Position numbers and translations under genes: made by a program. Positions 36,752 to 45,682 of a stretch of 64,000 nt of DNA are shown here, piece by piece (within the stretch, counting starts at the first letter, position 1; each line of letters opens with the position of its first letter). Under the pieces are notes generated by a model that saw only the letters and a list, made by a program, of their open reading frames with translations, was not told the origin of the DNA and searched no databases. Source of the stretch: Kozakia baliensis (lineage in GTDB: Bacteria; Pseudomonadota; Alphaproteobacteria; Acetobacterales; Acetobacteraceae); contig NZ_CP014675.1 in NCBI RefSeq assembly GCF_001787335.1, forward strand, positions 124,001 through 188,000. Reading direction: 5' to 3'.

Positions 36752-37520
36752 TCCTGCCGCTGCTTCACTTGTCGTCATGCTCCGTGGATTGCGGATGTAT
36801 GGCATGTCCCAGGCCACGGCTGACCTCATCGAGCAGGGCGCACCTGCCTTCGAGGCGGCCATCCCCATCCTCTCACAACTCCTGAAGGCGGAACTGGCCG
36901 AACGCGAAGTGCGCTCCATCGCCTACCAGACAAAGACCGCCCGGTTCCCTGCCTACAAGGACCTGTCCGGGTTCTCCTTTGCCAATACGCAGGTCAACGA
37001 GCCCATGGTCCGCCAGCTCCATAGCGGGGACTTCATCGAGCGTGCTGAAAATGTCGTGCTGATCGGTGGTCCGGGAACCGGAAAAACCCACCTGGCGACC
37101 GCGCTGGCCATCCAGGCGATCACCCATCACCGCAAGAAGGCGCGCTTCTGGTCAACGGTCGACCTGGTCAATGCGCTCGAACAGGAAAAGACCGCCAACC
37201 GGGCCGGGCAGATTGCCGACAGGCTGCTCCGCCTGGATCTCGTGATCCTTGATGAACTCGGTTATCTCCCCTTCAGTGCATCTGGGGGCGCCCTGCTGTT
37301 CCATCTGCTCAGCCGCCTCTACGAGCGCACCAGTGTCATCATCACAACCAATCTGAGCTTCAGTGAATGGGGAGACGTCTTTGGTGACCCGAAGATGACA
37401 ACGGCGCTCCTCGATCGGCTGACCCATCACTGTCATATCCTCGAGACAGGAAATGACAGCTACAGGTTCCGCGCCAGCACCGCCGCGTCAAAAAACAGAA
37501 AGGACAGATCCTCTTCTTGA
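36741..37520 (+). CDS. istB: IS21 helper ATPase IstB
   Basis: A 259-residue DnaC-like AAA+ ATPase that directs IstA to its target. Walker A is [14 protein letters not shown], Walker [14 protein letters not shown], and sensor region [18 protein letters not shown]. Family length is about 250. It is intact. Confidence 0.93.
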   Translation: MRHDPAAASLVVMLRGLRMYGMSQATADLIEQGAPAFEAAIPILSQLLKAELAEREVRSIAYQTKTARFPAYKDLSGFSFANTQVNEPMVRQLHSGDFIERAENVVLIGGPGTGKTHLATALAIQAITHHRKKARFWSTVDLVNALEQEKTANRAGQIADRLLRLDLVILDELGYLPFSASGGALLFHLLSRLYERTSVIITTNLSFSEWGDVFGDPKMTTALLDRLTHHCHILETGNDSYRFRASTAASKNRKDRSSS

Positions 37521-37606
37521 CCGCCCGCCCGACTATGCCTGAAATAGCATCTGGCTGGGTCAATTCCTGATGAAAAACCCGGGTCAGTTCTCAGTGAAAA
37601 TCAACA

Positions 37607-38483
37607 GTTCCGCCTTCAACCGACCGATCTCGTCCAACATGGACGTGATCTGTGGGTCATCTTCACCCTTAGCGGCGCGAAGCTGATCCACCTGCTTACG
37701 AAGGCGCGTGAGGCGGTTCATGATCCGTCGGCCTTCGACCGACGGCGCACGTCTGCCTCCCCGGGTGAAGCTGGCGACCTTGGCCTCCATGAGCTCGTCG
37801 AGTTCGTGGAGATAAATGTTCGCCAGCATGGGGGAGACAACACCGCCTTGGGGAGTGCCGCTGTAGGTCCTATGGAAGACCCAGTTCTCGACGTAACCTG
37901 CCTTCAGCATCCCGCGCAGCAGCGCGATGAAGCGCCGATCCGCGATCCGCTTTTCCAGCAGGCCCAAGAGAACGTCATGATCGATGTTGTCGAAGAACCC
38001 GACCACATCGACGTCGACCAGCCACTTCACGCCGGTCCAGGTCGCCCGGATGTGCTCCAAGGCGGTGTGACAGGATCGCCCCGGCCTGAACCCATGAGAG
38101 CGCTGCGAGAACAGCGGCTCATAGATCTGCTCCAGGAGCGTCCGGACCACTTCCTGTACCAGGCGGTCCTCCGTGGTCGGCACGCCAAGCGGCCGTTTCT
38201 TGCCGTTGGCTTTCGGGATGTACACCCGACGCACCGGTGAGGGCCGATAGCTCCCGTCCGCCAGCCGGGTGATAATCGCGCGCACCTTTTCCGGCGAGAA
38301 GCCGTCAAAGGTGTCGCCATCAACACCCGGCGTCATCGCCCCCTTGTTCGGAGCGATTTTCTGATAGGCCATCTCCCAGAGGAGTGGGGCCTTCATCAGG
38401 CGGAAAAGTCCATTGACCCGCCGACCCGACCTGACAACGGTCGGGAGTGATCCAACAGCCTTTTCGATGGTATTTGGCAGCAT
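37607..38483 (-). pseudogene. Group II intron reverse transcriptase/maturase, truncated
   Basis: From ATG 38483, preceded by GAGGAGG, about 292 residues remain. The N-terminal region has LLWEMAYQKIAPNKGAMTPG and VDGDTFDGFS. RT blocks are VRRVYIPKANGKKRPLGVPT, SHGFRPGRSCHTAL, DVDVVGFFDNIDHD (first catalytic Asp) and YSGTPQGGVVSPMLANIYLH. The IS21 end cuts the protein before the YADD catalytic motif, so it is inactive. Confidence 0.92.
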
Positions 38484-39117
38484 TAGCACGCCTCCTCTGA
38501 AGTCGTTGGATCGCAGTCGCTGCCGCCCTTCACCTGATCGCTGGGAGTTTCGTGCGGGTTGCCCCGCGCTTATGTCGGCGACCATCCGGCGCTGTTCGCA
38601 CCGGCTGTCCCGGCCGTTACGCCGGGCGTTTGGCTAATATGGCGGCTCCGTACCCATACAGGCCGTCGCCGAGGCGACGCCTGCTGCAGGGCATCCCGTA
38701 ATTACGGAAGCGGGAGATACGACGTGTTTAGGCGTCCCGTTCGTTCACTTACCCCTCCGATAGAGGATGCGCCGGATGGGCTGGTTCTCCCGGCAAGCCG
38801 GGATTTGGAGGACCTCAACACCCTGTCCTCATTCCATCCGAGATGCCGCGTCAGTCGTTCTGCGACACCGCTCCGGTTGTAGGCCGCTGCAAACTAGGAT
38901 TCAGGCAGTATAGCTTTCGCCATGCACGTCTTGCCCTGACCCTCCGCGCCTTAAACGACTTTAGCGATTCGGGCCTTTTCCGAACATGCTACTTTCCCCC
39001 GCTCCTTTCGGAGTTTCAGTCATTGCTGACCGAGGTTAGTTCGGCGGGCATAAGCCATAACCAGCAAGCTCATTCACTCATCGTGACACTCCCAATACTT
39101 CCGCCGTTACGGCGCAC
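37607..39117 (-). mobile_element. Group II intron, 3' part removed by IS21
   Basis: The minus-strand 5' end at 39117 is GTGCGCCGTAACGGCG, a GUGYG start. About 630 bases of non-coding, presumably structured RNA (38484-39117) precede the reverse transcriptase gene. The rest of the RT, the maturase and the catalytic domains V-VI are missing beyond the IS21 end. The intron interrupts an ardC gene between codons for FTVFN and the next residue. Without its 3' end it cannot splice. Confidence 0.85.
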
Positions 39118-39493
39118 CATTGAACACCGTGAACCGCTTCAGGAACGGAACAGCGCGGGCGTCCTCGCTGGCGCGCTCGGATTTCGGCACGAAGCGGTCC
39201 GCATAGAACACGGTGGTGCCCTTCTCGCCTTTGCGGACATTCCCGCCAGCGGCGAGCGCCTGCCGGAAAGTGAGCCAGCGCTGAGACGAGAAGCCCTGTG
39301 TGTGCACGGTGCTCCATAATAAAAGCAGATTGATCCCCGAGTAATTCCGCCCTGTCGCCGCGTTATGCGGCAGGCTGGGTCCACAGGCCGTATCGGACCA
39401 CGGTTGCACCCACGGCAGGATGCCGTTTTCCAGATCGGCGACGATGTGGTCCGTGACGTCCTGATAGAGATCGGCATATTGGCTGCGGGACAT
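39118..39493 (-). pseudogene. ardC: ArdC-type antirestriction protein, N-terminal part, interrupted by group II intron
   Basis: ATG 39493 begins MSRSQYADLYQDVTDHIVAD. It runs through [43 protein letters not shown] and LKRFTVFN, where the intron starts. This is the ssDNA-binding N-terminal domain of ArdC, which protects incoming plasmid DNA in conjugation. The C-terminal metallopeptidase-like domain with its HExxH motif is gone with the distal exon. The surroundings (klcA and small plasmid genes) fit a conjugative leading region. Confidence 0.88.
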
Positions 39494-39565
39494 GATGGGC
39501 GCTCCTGAAACGAAAAACGCCGCCCGGTGGGGGCGGCGCGTGCGGTGAATGTCGGAAGGCAAGGC

Positions 39566-39736
39566 TCAATCGAGACCGGCGAACGTCTCGCAGCCCGACA
39601 TGAGAAAATCCGGACCGGCGACGATCAGGTAGACCGTCAGCGCAAAGACCAGCGCACTGGCGACCAAGCCGACGAACTCCAGCGCAAAGCGGAGCGAGGC
39701 ACGTGAAACGCGTGGCGTGTGCAGAGTGAGCGACAT
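39566..39736 (-). CDS. Small predicted membrane protein
   Basis: ATG 39736 gives 56 residues, MSLTLHTPRVSRASLRFALE then a hydrophobic helix FVGLVASALVFALTVYLIVA and PDFLMSGCETFAGLD. An AAAGGA lies 9-10 bases upstream. Not recognised beyond similarity in style to small plasmid-borne membrane proteins. It lies between two antirestriction genes on the same strand. Confidence 0.55.
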   Translation of the reverse strand: MSLTLHTPRVSRASLRFALEFVGLVASALVFALTVYLIVAGPDFLMSGCETFAGLD

Positions 39737-39924
39737 CTCGAAGATCCTTTCCTCTTTGATGCCTTTCACGCGAGCGGGACGGCGGGACGGGGTCAAAGCG
39801 GCGCGGCACGCGCCGGCACTGGAGCCACGCGCAGGCCGCGCAGCGGCTGAGCATGGCGAAGCGCCACCTTTGACGCTGGCCCGCCGTTCTGCTGCGAGGT
39901 TCTCTGTTTCCTTTCCCGTTCGGT

Positions 39925-40224
39925 TTACGTTTCTGTTCCGATTTGTTTTCCTGGCGGGGTTTCCGGATGAATCCGGTCGTCGTCGAAGGCGATATCCTCG
40001 CCGATCGTGGCGTTCCCCAGCGGTAATCCGACCTGATCGATCCAGATGATCGAACCCTCTCGCCGCTCGTCGGTATCGATGTGCTCGGGCGGCGCGGTTG
40101 TCTCCATCGCTTTGTGCGCGGCCTTCTTGGCGCGGTCGATCGCGTCTTCTGACGTCTCCGCGTCGATTTCGAAGCTGTCATAGGCGCGTAGCCAGAAGCC
40201 AAGTTTCACACGGTATGTCGGCAT
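39925..40224 (-). CDS. Small conserved-looking plasmid protein
   Basis: A 99-residue acidic protein starting MPTYRVKLGFWLRAYDSFEI. Its first half resembles a beta-alpha unit with an amphipathic helix (ETSEDAIDRAKKAAHKAMET) and its tail is probably disordered. A GGAG-like sequence lies just upstream of ATG. Function unknown; co-directional with klcA and ardC. Confidence 0.6.
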   Translation of the reverse strand: MPTYRVKLGFWLRAYDSFEIDAETSEDAIDRAKKAAHKAMETTAPPEHIDTDERREGSIIWIDQVGLPLGNATIGEDIAFDDDRIHPETPPGKQIGTET

Positions 40225-40255
40225 GGAAAACTCCTGTAATCGAGATGTGCGGGGT

Positions 40256-40623
40256 TCAGTCGATCGCGCGAAAAATCAAATTTCGCTCGTCGTGTTCGGC
40301 GGCGAAGTCTCGCAGCGTGTCATAGCGGGCGGCGAGCACATCGCTCGGGCTGACACAGCATGCCGCGGAAAGCGCAAACAACGTGGCGACGATCCCGAAC
40401 GCGTCGGGGCTCATCTCACCGTCGAAGAAATTATCGGCCCATTGGACGGGGACCGTCGCACGCTCCATCTCGGGCGCGGCATACAGGCCGGTGTTGGAGA
40501 GACGATAAAACGACCAGAATCCGCCCCGGTAATCGGGGCACAATTTCTGTGCGAAATTGTAAAGCTGCGCTTCGCCCCATAGAAAACCGGGCAAACCCCG
40601 GATGCGTCCCGGAAAGAGCTGCG
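40256..40623 (-). pseudogene. klcA: KlcA/ArdB-family antirestriction protein, N-terminus removed by IS6 copy E
   Basis: The frame entering from the IS edge reads LFPGRIRGLPGFLWGEAQLY then NFAQKLCPDYRGGFWSFYRL and SNTGLYAAPEM. It continues to GEMSPDAFGIVATLFALSA and ends LRDFAAEHDERNLIFRAID. These are the core and C-terminal motifs of KlcA/ArdB, inhibitors of type I restriction. Family length is about 140; some 20 N-terminal residues are missing. Confidence 0.88.
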
Positions 40624-41083
40624 GGTGCTGTCACATTAACTCTGACCTGTGATAGGCTGGGCTGATGAGTGCTGGATCTGTGAGCTACAAACGACATCGT
40701 TTTCCGAGTGAGCTGATCGCGCATGCGGTATGGCTGTATTTCCGGTTTCCCCTGAGCTTTCGTCTGATTGAGGAGATGCTGCTCGAACGCGGGATTGTCG
40801 TGTCGTATGAGACGGTCCGCCGGTGGAGCCTAAAGTTTGGAGTGGCCTTTGCCCGCTCGCTGCGCCGCAAGGCCGCCAGACCCGGGGATATCTGGCATCT
40901 CGACGAGGTCCGGGTCGTGATCCATGGCCGACCACACTGGCTGTGGCGCGCCGTCGATCAGGACGGTTACGTTCTCGACGAAATCCTGCAGACCCGAAGG
41001 AACACCAAAGCCGCAAGGCGATTGCTGACGCGGCTGCTGAAAAAGCAGGGTATCCGGCCCGCGCGCTTGGTCACCGACAAGCT
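40624..41083 (+). mobile_element. IS6-type insertion sequence, copy E, 5' part only
   Basis: The left terminal repeat starts at 40624. The element runs 460 bp and is cut by the left end of the IS5-type element. Its right half is absent, because the other side of the IS5-type element is a LysR gene piece rather than IS6 sequence. A deletion must have followed or accompanied the IS5-type insertion. Confidence 0.92.
40665..41083 (+). pseudogene. IS6-family transposase (copy E), truncated
   Basis: The first 139 residues are retained through RPARLVTDKL, including the first catalytic Asp. The frame then runs into the IS5-type terminus and stops, so the second Asp context and the catalytic Glu are lost. 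Confidence 0.9.
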
Positions 41084-42372
41084 GGAGGGTTCGAAAAACC
41101 CTCTGGTTTTGAGGGTGCCTTTGTGATTCCATTTCCCCCGAGTTGATTGGGGTATGGATCATGAAGCAGGCTGGTTTCTTTGATGTTGAAGAGAGGCTTG
41201 CCCGGCTGAGCGGGCTGGGTGATCAGCTCGAAGCGTTTTCCCGGACTGTGGATTTTGAGGTGTTCCGCCCTGATCTGGGGCAGGCTTTAGCCTATTCAGA
41301 TGGCAGTAAAGGCGGACGACCGCCATTTGATCCGGTGCTGATGTTCAAAATTCTGGTGATCCAGACGCTCAACAATCTGTCTGATGAGCGGACAGAATAT
41401 CTCATCAACGACCGCTTATCCTTCATGCGTTTCCTTGGCTTGGGGCTGTCGGACCGTGTGCCTGATGCCAAAACGGTCTGGCTGTTTCGCGAGCGTCTGA
41501 CCCAGGCGGGAGCGATCGAGGGTCTGTTCAATCGCTTTGATACAATCCTGCGCAGCGCTGGTTATCTGCCGATGTCAGGCCAGATCCTGGATGCCACACT
41601 GGTGGCGGCTCCAAAGCAGCGGAACTCCAACGCAGAGAAAGCGGATCTTCGGGAGGGACGGATCCCACAGAACTGGCAGGACAAACCGGCAAAGCTGTCG
41701 CACAAGGACCGTCATGCGCGATGGACGCTGAAGTTCACGAAGGCAAAGCGGCAGGATGATGGAACCATGCCATCCAGTGACCTCGCCATCCCGTTCTTTG
41801 GCTATAAATCGCACATTTCTATCGATCGGAAATACCGGTTCATCCGGAAATGGAAAACAACGCATGCCGCCGCCAATGATGGTGCGCGATTGAGAGAGGG
41901 GCTGCTGGATAAAACCAACACGGCCTCAAGCGTCTGGGCAGACACTGCTTATCGCTCCAAAGCCAATGAAGACTTCATGGAAAAGCAGGGCTTTGTCTCA
42001 AAGGTTCATCGCAAAAAACCGCAGCTCAAGCCGATGCCCCGGCATATCCAGAAATCGAATGCAGGGAAGTCGGTGATCCGCTCCCGCGTCGAGCACGTCT
42101 TTGCCGATCAGAAATCGCAAATGGGTCTATTCATCCGAACTGTCGGTATCACCCGGGCCACCATGAGGATCGGTCTGGCCAATATCGTCTACAATATGCG
42201 CCGCTTCCTCTTCCTGGAGCGGATCAGTACCGCAGCATAGCAATCCAGAGGGTAACACCCACCGATCCGCTCAAAACGCAGATCAAAACCGACCCAAAGA
42301 ACCGTCAATCAAAGCGCCCAAAAACTAAAATCACGGGCCAAGCACATCAATCAAGGGTTCTTCGATCCCTCC
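41084..42372 (+). mobile_element. IS5-type insertion sequence, intact copy (1289 bp)
   Basis: The left end is GGAGGGTTCGAAAAACCCTC and the right end is GAAGAACCC...GATCCCTCC, forming imperfect inverted repeats. This is the reference copy for the decayed element at 26668-29655 and the truncated one at 55541-56209. It separates IS6 copy E from a LysR remnant. Confidence 0.9.
41161..42240 (+). CDS. IS5-type DDE transposase
   Basis: A 359-residue transposase. It has N-terminal MKQAGFFDVEERLARLSGLG, a DUF772-like region GGRPPFDPVLMFKILVIQTL, and D in QILDATLVAAPKQRN. A second D is in VWADTAYRSKANEDF and E in SRVEHVFADQKSQMGLFIRT. ATG 41161 aligns with the start of the other two copies. No frameshift is seen, so it is the only likely functional copy in the window. 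Confidence 0.93.
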   Translation: MKQAGFFDVEERLARLSGLGDQLEAFSRTVDFEVFRPDLGQALAYSDGSKGGRPPFDPVLMFKILVIQTLNNLSDERTEYLINDRLSFMRFLGLGLSDRVPDAKTVWLFRERLTQAGAIEGLFNRFDTILRSAGYLPMSGQILDATLVAAPKQRNSNAEKADLREGRIPQNWQDKPAKLSHKDRHARWTLKFTKAKRQDDGTMPSSDLAIPFFGYKSHISIDRKYRFIRKWKTTHAAANDGARLREGLLDKTNTASSVWADTAYRSKANEDFMEKQGFVSKVHRKKPQLKPMPRHIQKSNAGKSVIRSRVEHVFADQKSQMGLFIRTVGITRATMRIGLANIVYNMRRFLFLERISTAA

Positions 42373-42375
42373 AGA

Positions 42376-42573
42376 TTGCTATTCTATCAGGCAATGGAGG
42401 CCGTCAAAGAGGGAAAATTGCAAGTTGTGCTTGCGGCTTTACAGTCAAACCCCGTTCCAGTCAGCCTTCTTTATACCTGTCATGATCTACTGCCATTGAA
42501 GATCAGGGGCTTTCTCGACTTCGCTGTCCTGCAGCTTCGCGAACGCGTCGCTATAGGTAAACGGGACTTTTGA
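42376..42573 (+). pseudogene. LysR-family regulator, C-terminal remnant
   Basis: From the IS edge the frame reads LLFYQAMEAVKEGKLQVVLA then ALQSNPVPVSLLYTCHDLLP, LKIRGFLDFAVLQLRERV and a stop. The P.PV.L.Y...LLPLK.R.FLDFA...LR pattern is the end of LysR substrate-binding domains. The DNA-binding part was lost at the IS5-type insertion. Confidence 0.85.
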
Positions 42574-42672
42574 ATCTTGGCACCATGCTCCTGGTTCAAA
42601 GGATATATCTGATTGCTGCAATTCGCTTGAGGGCCATCTAACACTCAACATCTGGCCAATAATAATAAATGA

Positions 42673-43116
42673 TTAAGACGTTTCACGTTTCGTCAGTTGG
42701 GCGATCTCGAAGGGCGTAATGACGTCTGCCAGAGTGCAGTCATTCAGAACCGCCATCATCGCCTGCGTTGCCTGATTAAGGACGCTCCGCAGGCGGCAGG
42801 CGGGCATTAACTTGCAGAGCGTCGTCTCAGCGCTCTTTTCCAGACATCCTAGCAGAGCCATGTTTTCTTCGAAATAGCATACGACATCGCCGATCATGAT
42901 GTCCTTCGCTGGCCGTCCAAGCCGTAGGCCACCGTTACGACCGCGCAGGGTTTCGGCGAATCCCTCCTGGCCCAGCTTGTGGACGACCTTGACCATATGT
43001 GCCTCCGAGATCCCGTACGCCATGGCGATTTCACGAATGGAGCAGAGTCGTTCGGTCCGGGCGCCCAGATAGATCAGGGCGCGCAAGGCATAGTCGGTTT
43101 GCAACGTAAGTTTCAT
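42673..43116 (-). CDS. nsrR: Rrf2-family regulator, NsrR-like
   Basis: A 147-residue protein beginning MKLTLQTDYALRALIYLGAR. A winged helix (SIREIAMAYGISEAHMVKVV) is followed by three cysteines in CLEKSAETTLCKLMPAC, the Fe-S cluster ligands of NsrR, the nitric-oxide-sensing repressor. ATG 43116 fits the family start; a further upstream start is possible. It is divergent from hmp with an 84-bp gap, the classical arrangement, so it most likely represses hmp and the norB beyond it until NO damages its cluster. Confidence 0.88.
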   Translation of the reverse strand: MKLTLQTDYALRALIYLGARTERLCSIREIAMAYGISEAHMVKVVHKLGQEGFAETLRGRNGGLRLGRPAKDIMIGDVVCYFEENMALLGCLEKSAETTLCKLMPACRLRSVLNQATQAMMAVLNDCTLADVITPFEIAQLTKRETS

Positions 43117-43124
43117 GGTCGGGT

Positions 43125-43172
43125 AAAGATGCACCAACTTGACATGTTTTCCAATACGGTCAAAAAGATGTG
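43125..43172. promoter_or_regulatory. Candidate NsrR half-sites between nsrR and hmp
   Basis: AAAGATGCACC (43125-43135) and AAAAAGATGTGC (43162-43173) resemble the AAGATGYAT half-site described for NsrR, spaced in the divergent promoter region. An AAAGGAGG (43188-43195) gives hmp a strong ribosome binding site. Binding is inferred. Confidence 0.45.
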
Positions 43173-43200
43173 CGGATCGTAAACCTTAAAGGAGGACACC

Positions 43201-44415
43201 ATGTCCGCTCCTCTCGACGACAAGACGCGCGCGATCATCTCCGCGACCGTCCCCGCGCTGAAGGCGCACGGAACGGCCATCACGACAGAAATGTACAAGC
43301 GCCTGCTCTCCACCCCGGCCATTCGCGACCTGTTCAATCTCTCCCATCAGCAGGATGGCGAACAGCCCAAGGCGCTGGCGCTGGCAGTGCTGTGCTATGC
43401 CGAACATATCAACGACCTCGGCGCGCTCGGCGGCATGGTCGAGAGAATTGCTGAGAAGCATGTCGGTCTGAACATCCTGCCCGAGCATTATCCATATGTA
43501 GCAGAGGCGCTACTCGGCGCGATCGGCCATGTTCTCGGGGATGCCGCGACGCCGGAGATCGCCGAGGCGTGGGGCAAAGCCTACTGGTTTCTGGCGGATA
43601 TCCTTATCGGCCGTGAGAAGCAGATTTACGACGAGCATAAGGACGCACCGGGAGGTTGGGCCGGATGGCGCGCTTTTCGCGTTCGCTCACGTCGCGACGA
43701 GACTCCGACAATCACCTCGTTCGAACTGGTTCCCGTCGACGGCGGCGCGCTCTTTCGCCATAAGGCGGGACAGTATCTCAGCTTCAAGCTGGATGTTCCC
43801 GGTCATGGCTCTCAGCGCCGGAATTACAGCATTTCCTCGGAACCCGGCGCGGATCATTACCGCATTAGCGTGCGACAACAGGATGGCGGCGTCGTCTCGA
43901 CATGGTTGCATGAGACGGTGAAGGAGGGAGACATGCTCCAGGTTGCCAATCCCGCCGGTGATTTCTTCCTCGACGAGACAAGTGAATCTCCTGTCGTGTT
44001 CCTGACGGCCGGTGTTGGTCTTACGCCCGTGATGTCGATGCTCGGCGAGCTGGCGCAGACATCCGTGAAGCGGAAGATTCACTACGTTCACGGCGCGGAT
44101 ACCGAGGCGTTGGCAGCTTTCCGTCCGGAAATCGAAGACCTTGCCAGCCGAGGTATTCTGGCGGCGGATTTCTTCTATGCGAAAGAGAGCGTGCCCGCTG
44201 TCAGTCATGGTGTTGCCGCCCACGCTGGGCGTGTCACGACCGCTTGGGTAAAGCAGAACCTCGACCGTTCCGCGACCTATTACATCTGCGGGCCGGATTC
44301 CTTCATGAGAGATATGGTCGACGCGCTACGGACCGAGAATCTGCCGGCGAAGCAGATCCGTTACGAGTTCTTCGGCTCCGCCGCCGACCCCGATCTGGTT
44401 CTCTCCGCAGCCTGA
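43201..44415 (+). CDS. hmp: Flavohemoglobin nitric oxide dioxygenase Hmp
   Basis: A 404-residue protein with an N-terminal globin domain (LDDKTRAIISATVPALKAHG; proximal His in EKHVGLNILPEHY). A FAD-binding domain has RRNYSISSEP, and a C-terminal NAD domain has FLTAGVGLTPVMSML and YYICGPDSFM. It oxidises NO to nitrate with NADH and O2 in the cytoplasm. Length and domain order are normal. It is followed by a hairpin and norB, forming an NO-detoxification unit with the divergent NsrR-like regulator. Confidence 0.95.
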   Translation: MSAPLDDKTRAIISATVPALKAHGTAITTEMYKRLLSTPAIRDLFNLSHQQDGEQPKALALAVLCYAEHINDLGALGGMVERIAEKHVGLNILPEHYPYVAEALLGAIGHVLGDAATPEIAEAWGKAYWFLADILIGREKQIYDEHKDAPGGWAGWRAFRVRSRRDETPTITSFELVPVDGGALFRHKAGQYLSFKLDVPGHGSQRRNYSISSEPGADHYRISVRQQDGGVVSTWLHETVKEGDMLQVANPAGDFFLDETSESPVVFLTAGVGLTPVMSMLGELAQTSVKRKIHYVHGADTEALAAFRPEIEDLASRGILAADFFYAKESVPAVSHGVAAHAGRVTTAWVKQNLDRSATYYICGPDSFMRDMVDALRTENLPAKQIRYEFFGSAADPDLVLSAA

Positions 44416-44435
44416 TATTTTTTTGGGCGTTCACA

Positions 44436-44457
44436 GTGAGGGGGCGCGCCCCCTCAC
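44436..44457. terminator. 22-bp perfect palindrome between hmp and norB
   Basis: GTGAGGGGGCG is followed by its exact complement, giving an 11-bp GC-rich stem just after hmp. There is no T-run after it on the plus strand, so it may be an mRNA-stabilising or attenuating hairpin rather than a full terminator. Confidence 0.5.
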
Positions 44458-44481
44458 ACGGCCTTATCAGGAGCTAGTGCG

Positions 44482-44768
44482 ATGTCGGACTCATCTTCCA
44501 TTGTCAGGCCGGTCGCGGATCCGGTCAGTACCGTCCTGAAATGGATTCTCCTTGCGACCGGTCTTCTGACTGCGGCGCTTCTCATCTGGACGACACAAGC
44601 GACCTACAAGGGTGCGCCTCCGCAGCCGGAGAAATTCGTCTCGGCCGACGGCTCCATTCTCATGACAGGTGCGGATATCGTTTCAGGAAAGGGCGGTTTC
44701 CAGAAAGCCGATCTGATGGACTATGGTAGCCTGTATGGCATGGGCTCCTATTATGGCGAGGATTACAC
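44482..44768 (+). pseudogene. norB: Quinol-dependent nitric oxide reductase NorB, N-terminal part, cut by IS6 copy F
   Basis: ATG 44482 gives MSDSSSIVRPVADPVSTVLK, a first membrane helix WILLATGLLTAALLIWTTQA, and a periplasmic segment ending DLMDYGSLYGMGSYYGEDYT at the IS edge. The leading helix and extended loop with GMGSYYG.DYT are features of qNOR-type NorB (about 750 residues). All catalytic helices are missing from the window. Location after hmp supports the call. Confidence 0.85.
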
Positions 44769-45566
44769 GGTGCTGTCACATTAACTCTGACCTGTGATAG
44801 GCTGGGCTGATGAGTGCTGGATCTGTGAGCTACAAACGACATCGTTTTCCGAGTGAGCTGATCGCGCATGCGGTATGGCTGTATTTCCGGTTTCCCCTGA
44901 GCTTTCGTCTGATTGAGGAGATGCTGCTCGAACGCGGGATTGTCGTGTCGTATGAGACGGTCCGCCGGTGGAGCCTAAAGTTTGGAGTGGCCTTTGCCCG
45001 CTCGCTGCGCCGCAAGGCCGCCAGACCCGGGGATATCTGGCATCTCGACGAGGTCCGGGTCGTGATCCATGGCCGACCACACTGGCTGTGGCGCGCCGTC
45101 GATCAGGACGGTTACGTTCTCGACGAAATCCTGCAGACCCGAAGGAACACCAAAGCCGCAAGGCGATTGCTGACGCGGCTGCTGAAAAAGCAGGGTATCC
45201 GGCCCGCGCGCTTGGTCACCGACAAGCTGGGCTCTTACGGGGCGGCCAGACGTAAACTGAGGCTCACGGTCCGGCATCTATCCCACAAGGGCCTGAACAA
45301 CAGGGCGGAGAACAGCCATCTGCCACTGCGAAAACGCGAACGGGTCATGCAGAAATTCCGCTCACCTGGGGGCTGCCAGCGCTTCGTTTCTGTGTTCTCA
45401 GCCGTCCGCAACCTCTTCGTCCCGCCCCACTCTATCGACAATGCCCTCTCCCGGCACATCCACCGGATCAGGGCTTTCGTCCAGTGGGACAACGCTACCG
45501 CGCTTACCGCCTGGATGCGTCAACACCGAGAGGAGCTCAACAAACCAAAGTTAATGTGACAGCACC
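44769..45566 (+). mobile_element. IS6-type insertion sequence, copy F (798 bp)
   Basis: A complete element with left flank GATTACAC and right flank GGAAAAGT, so no target duplication. It separates the norB stump from unrelated DNA. The missing remainder of norB shows that DNA on the right was lost or rearranged after insertion. Confidence 0.93.
44810..45559 (+). CDS. IS6-family transposase (copy F) with stop-codon loss
   Basis: The normal TGA after ATALTA has become TGG, so translation runs on as WMRQHREELNKPKLM and ends 15 codons later, inside the right terminal repeat, giving 249 residues. An N to D change (FVQWDNATALTA) lies just before. Catalytic residues are intact. Whether the extension impairs activity is unknown. 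Confidence 0.9.
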   Translation: MSAGSVSYKRHRFPSELIAHAVWLYFRFPLSFRLIEEMLLERGIVVSYETVRRWSLKFGVAFARSLRRKAARPGDIWHLDEVRVVIHGRPHWLWRAVDQDGYVLDEILQTRRNTKAARRLLTRLLKKQGIRPARLVTDKLGSYGAARRKLRLTVRHLSHKGLNNRAENSHLPLRKRERVMQKFRSPGGCQRFVSVFSAVRNLFVPPHSIDNALSRHIHRIRAFVQWDNATALTAWMRQHREELNKPKLM

Positions 45567-45603
45567 GGAAAAGTGCATACCTCGACTGAACGACCGACTT
45601 GTA

Positions 45604-45663
45604 GGCGACTGCTGCCTGTCCGCTCTGCTTCTGTTATACCAACAGGCAGGTTGCTGCAGGAAC
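45604..45663. repeat. Diverged copy of a sequence also at 50247-50309
   Basis: Both segments start GGCGACTGCTGCCT and stay alignable for about 60 bases, through GCTCTG and ACAGGC to GGGAAAC or GCAGGAAC. Read on the minus strand, a frame in each gives similar peptides (LPVGITEAERTGSSRLQ and QPVGSTETEQIGSSRLP). It may be remains of a shared coding end or of a mobile sequence. Confidence 0.5.
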
Positions 45664-45682
45664 TATCCATAACGCTTAGCCG

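Larger units (their letters stand above)
35116..37606 (+). mobile_element. IS21-family insertion sequence, copy 1 (2491 bp)
   Basis: The ends TGTTGATTTTCACTGAGAAC and its inverse are followed inside by further TGA-C-C/TTTTCA-type repeats typical of IS21 multiple transposase-binding sites. Flanks (CCCCTGGT left, GTTCCGCC right) do not match. A copy of identical length lies inverted at 61475-63965. Confidence 0.93.
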
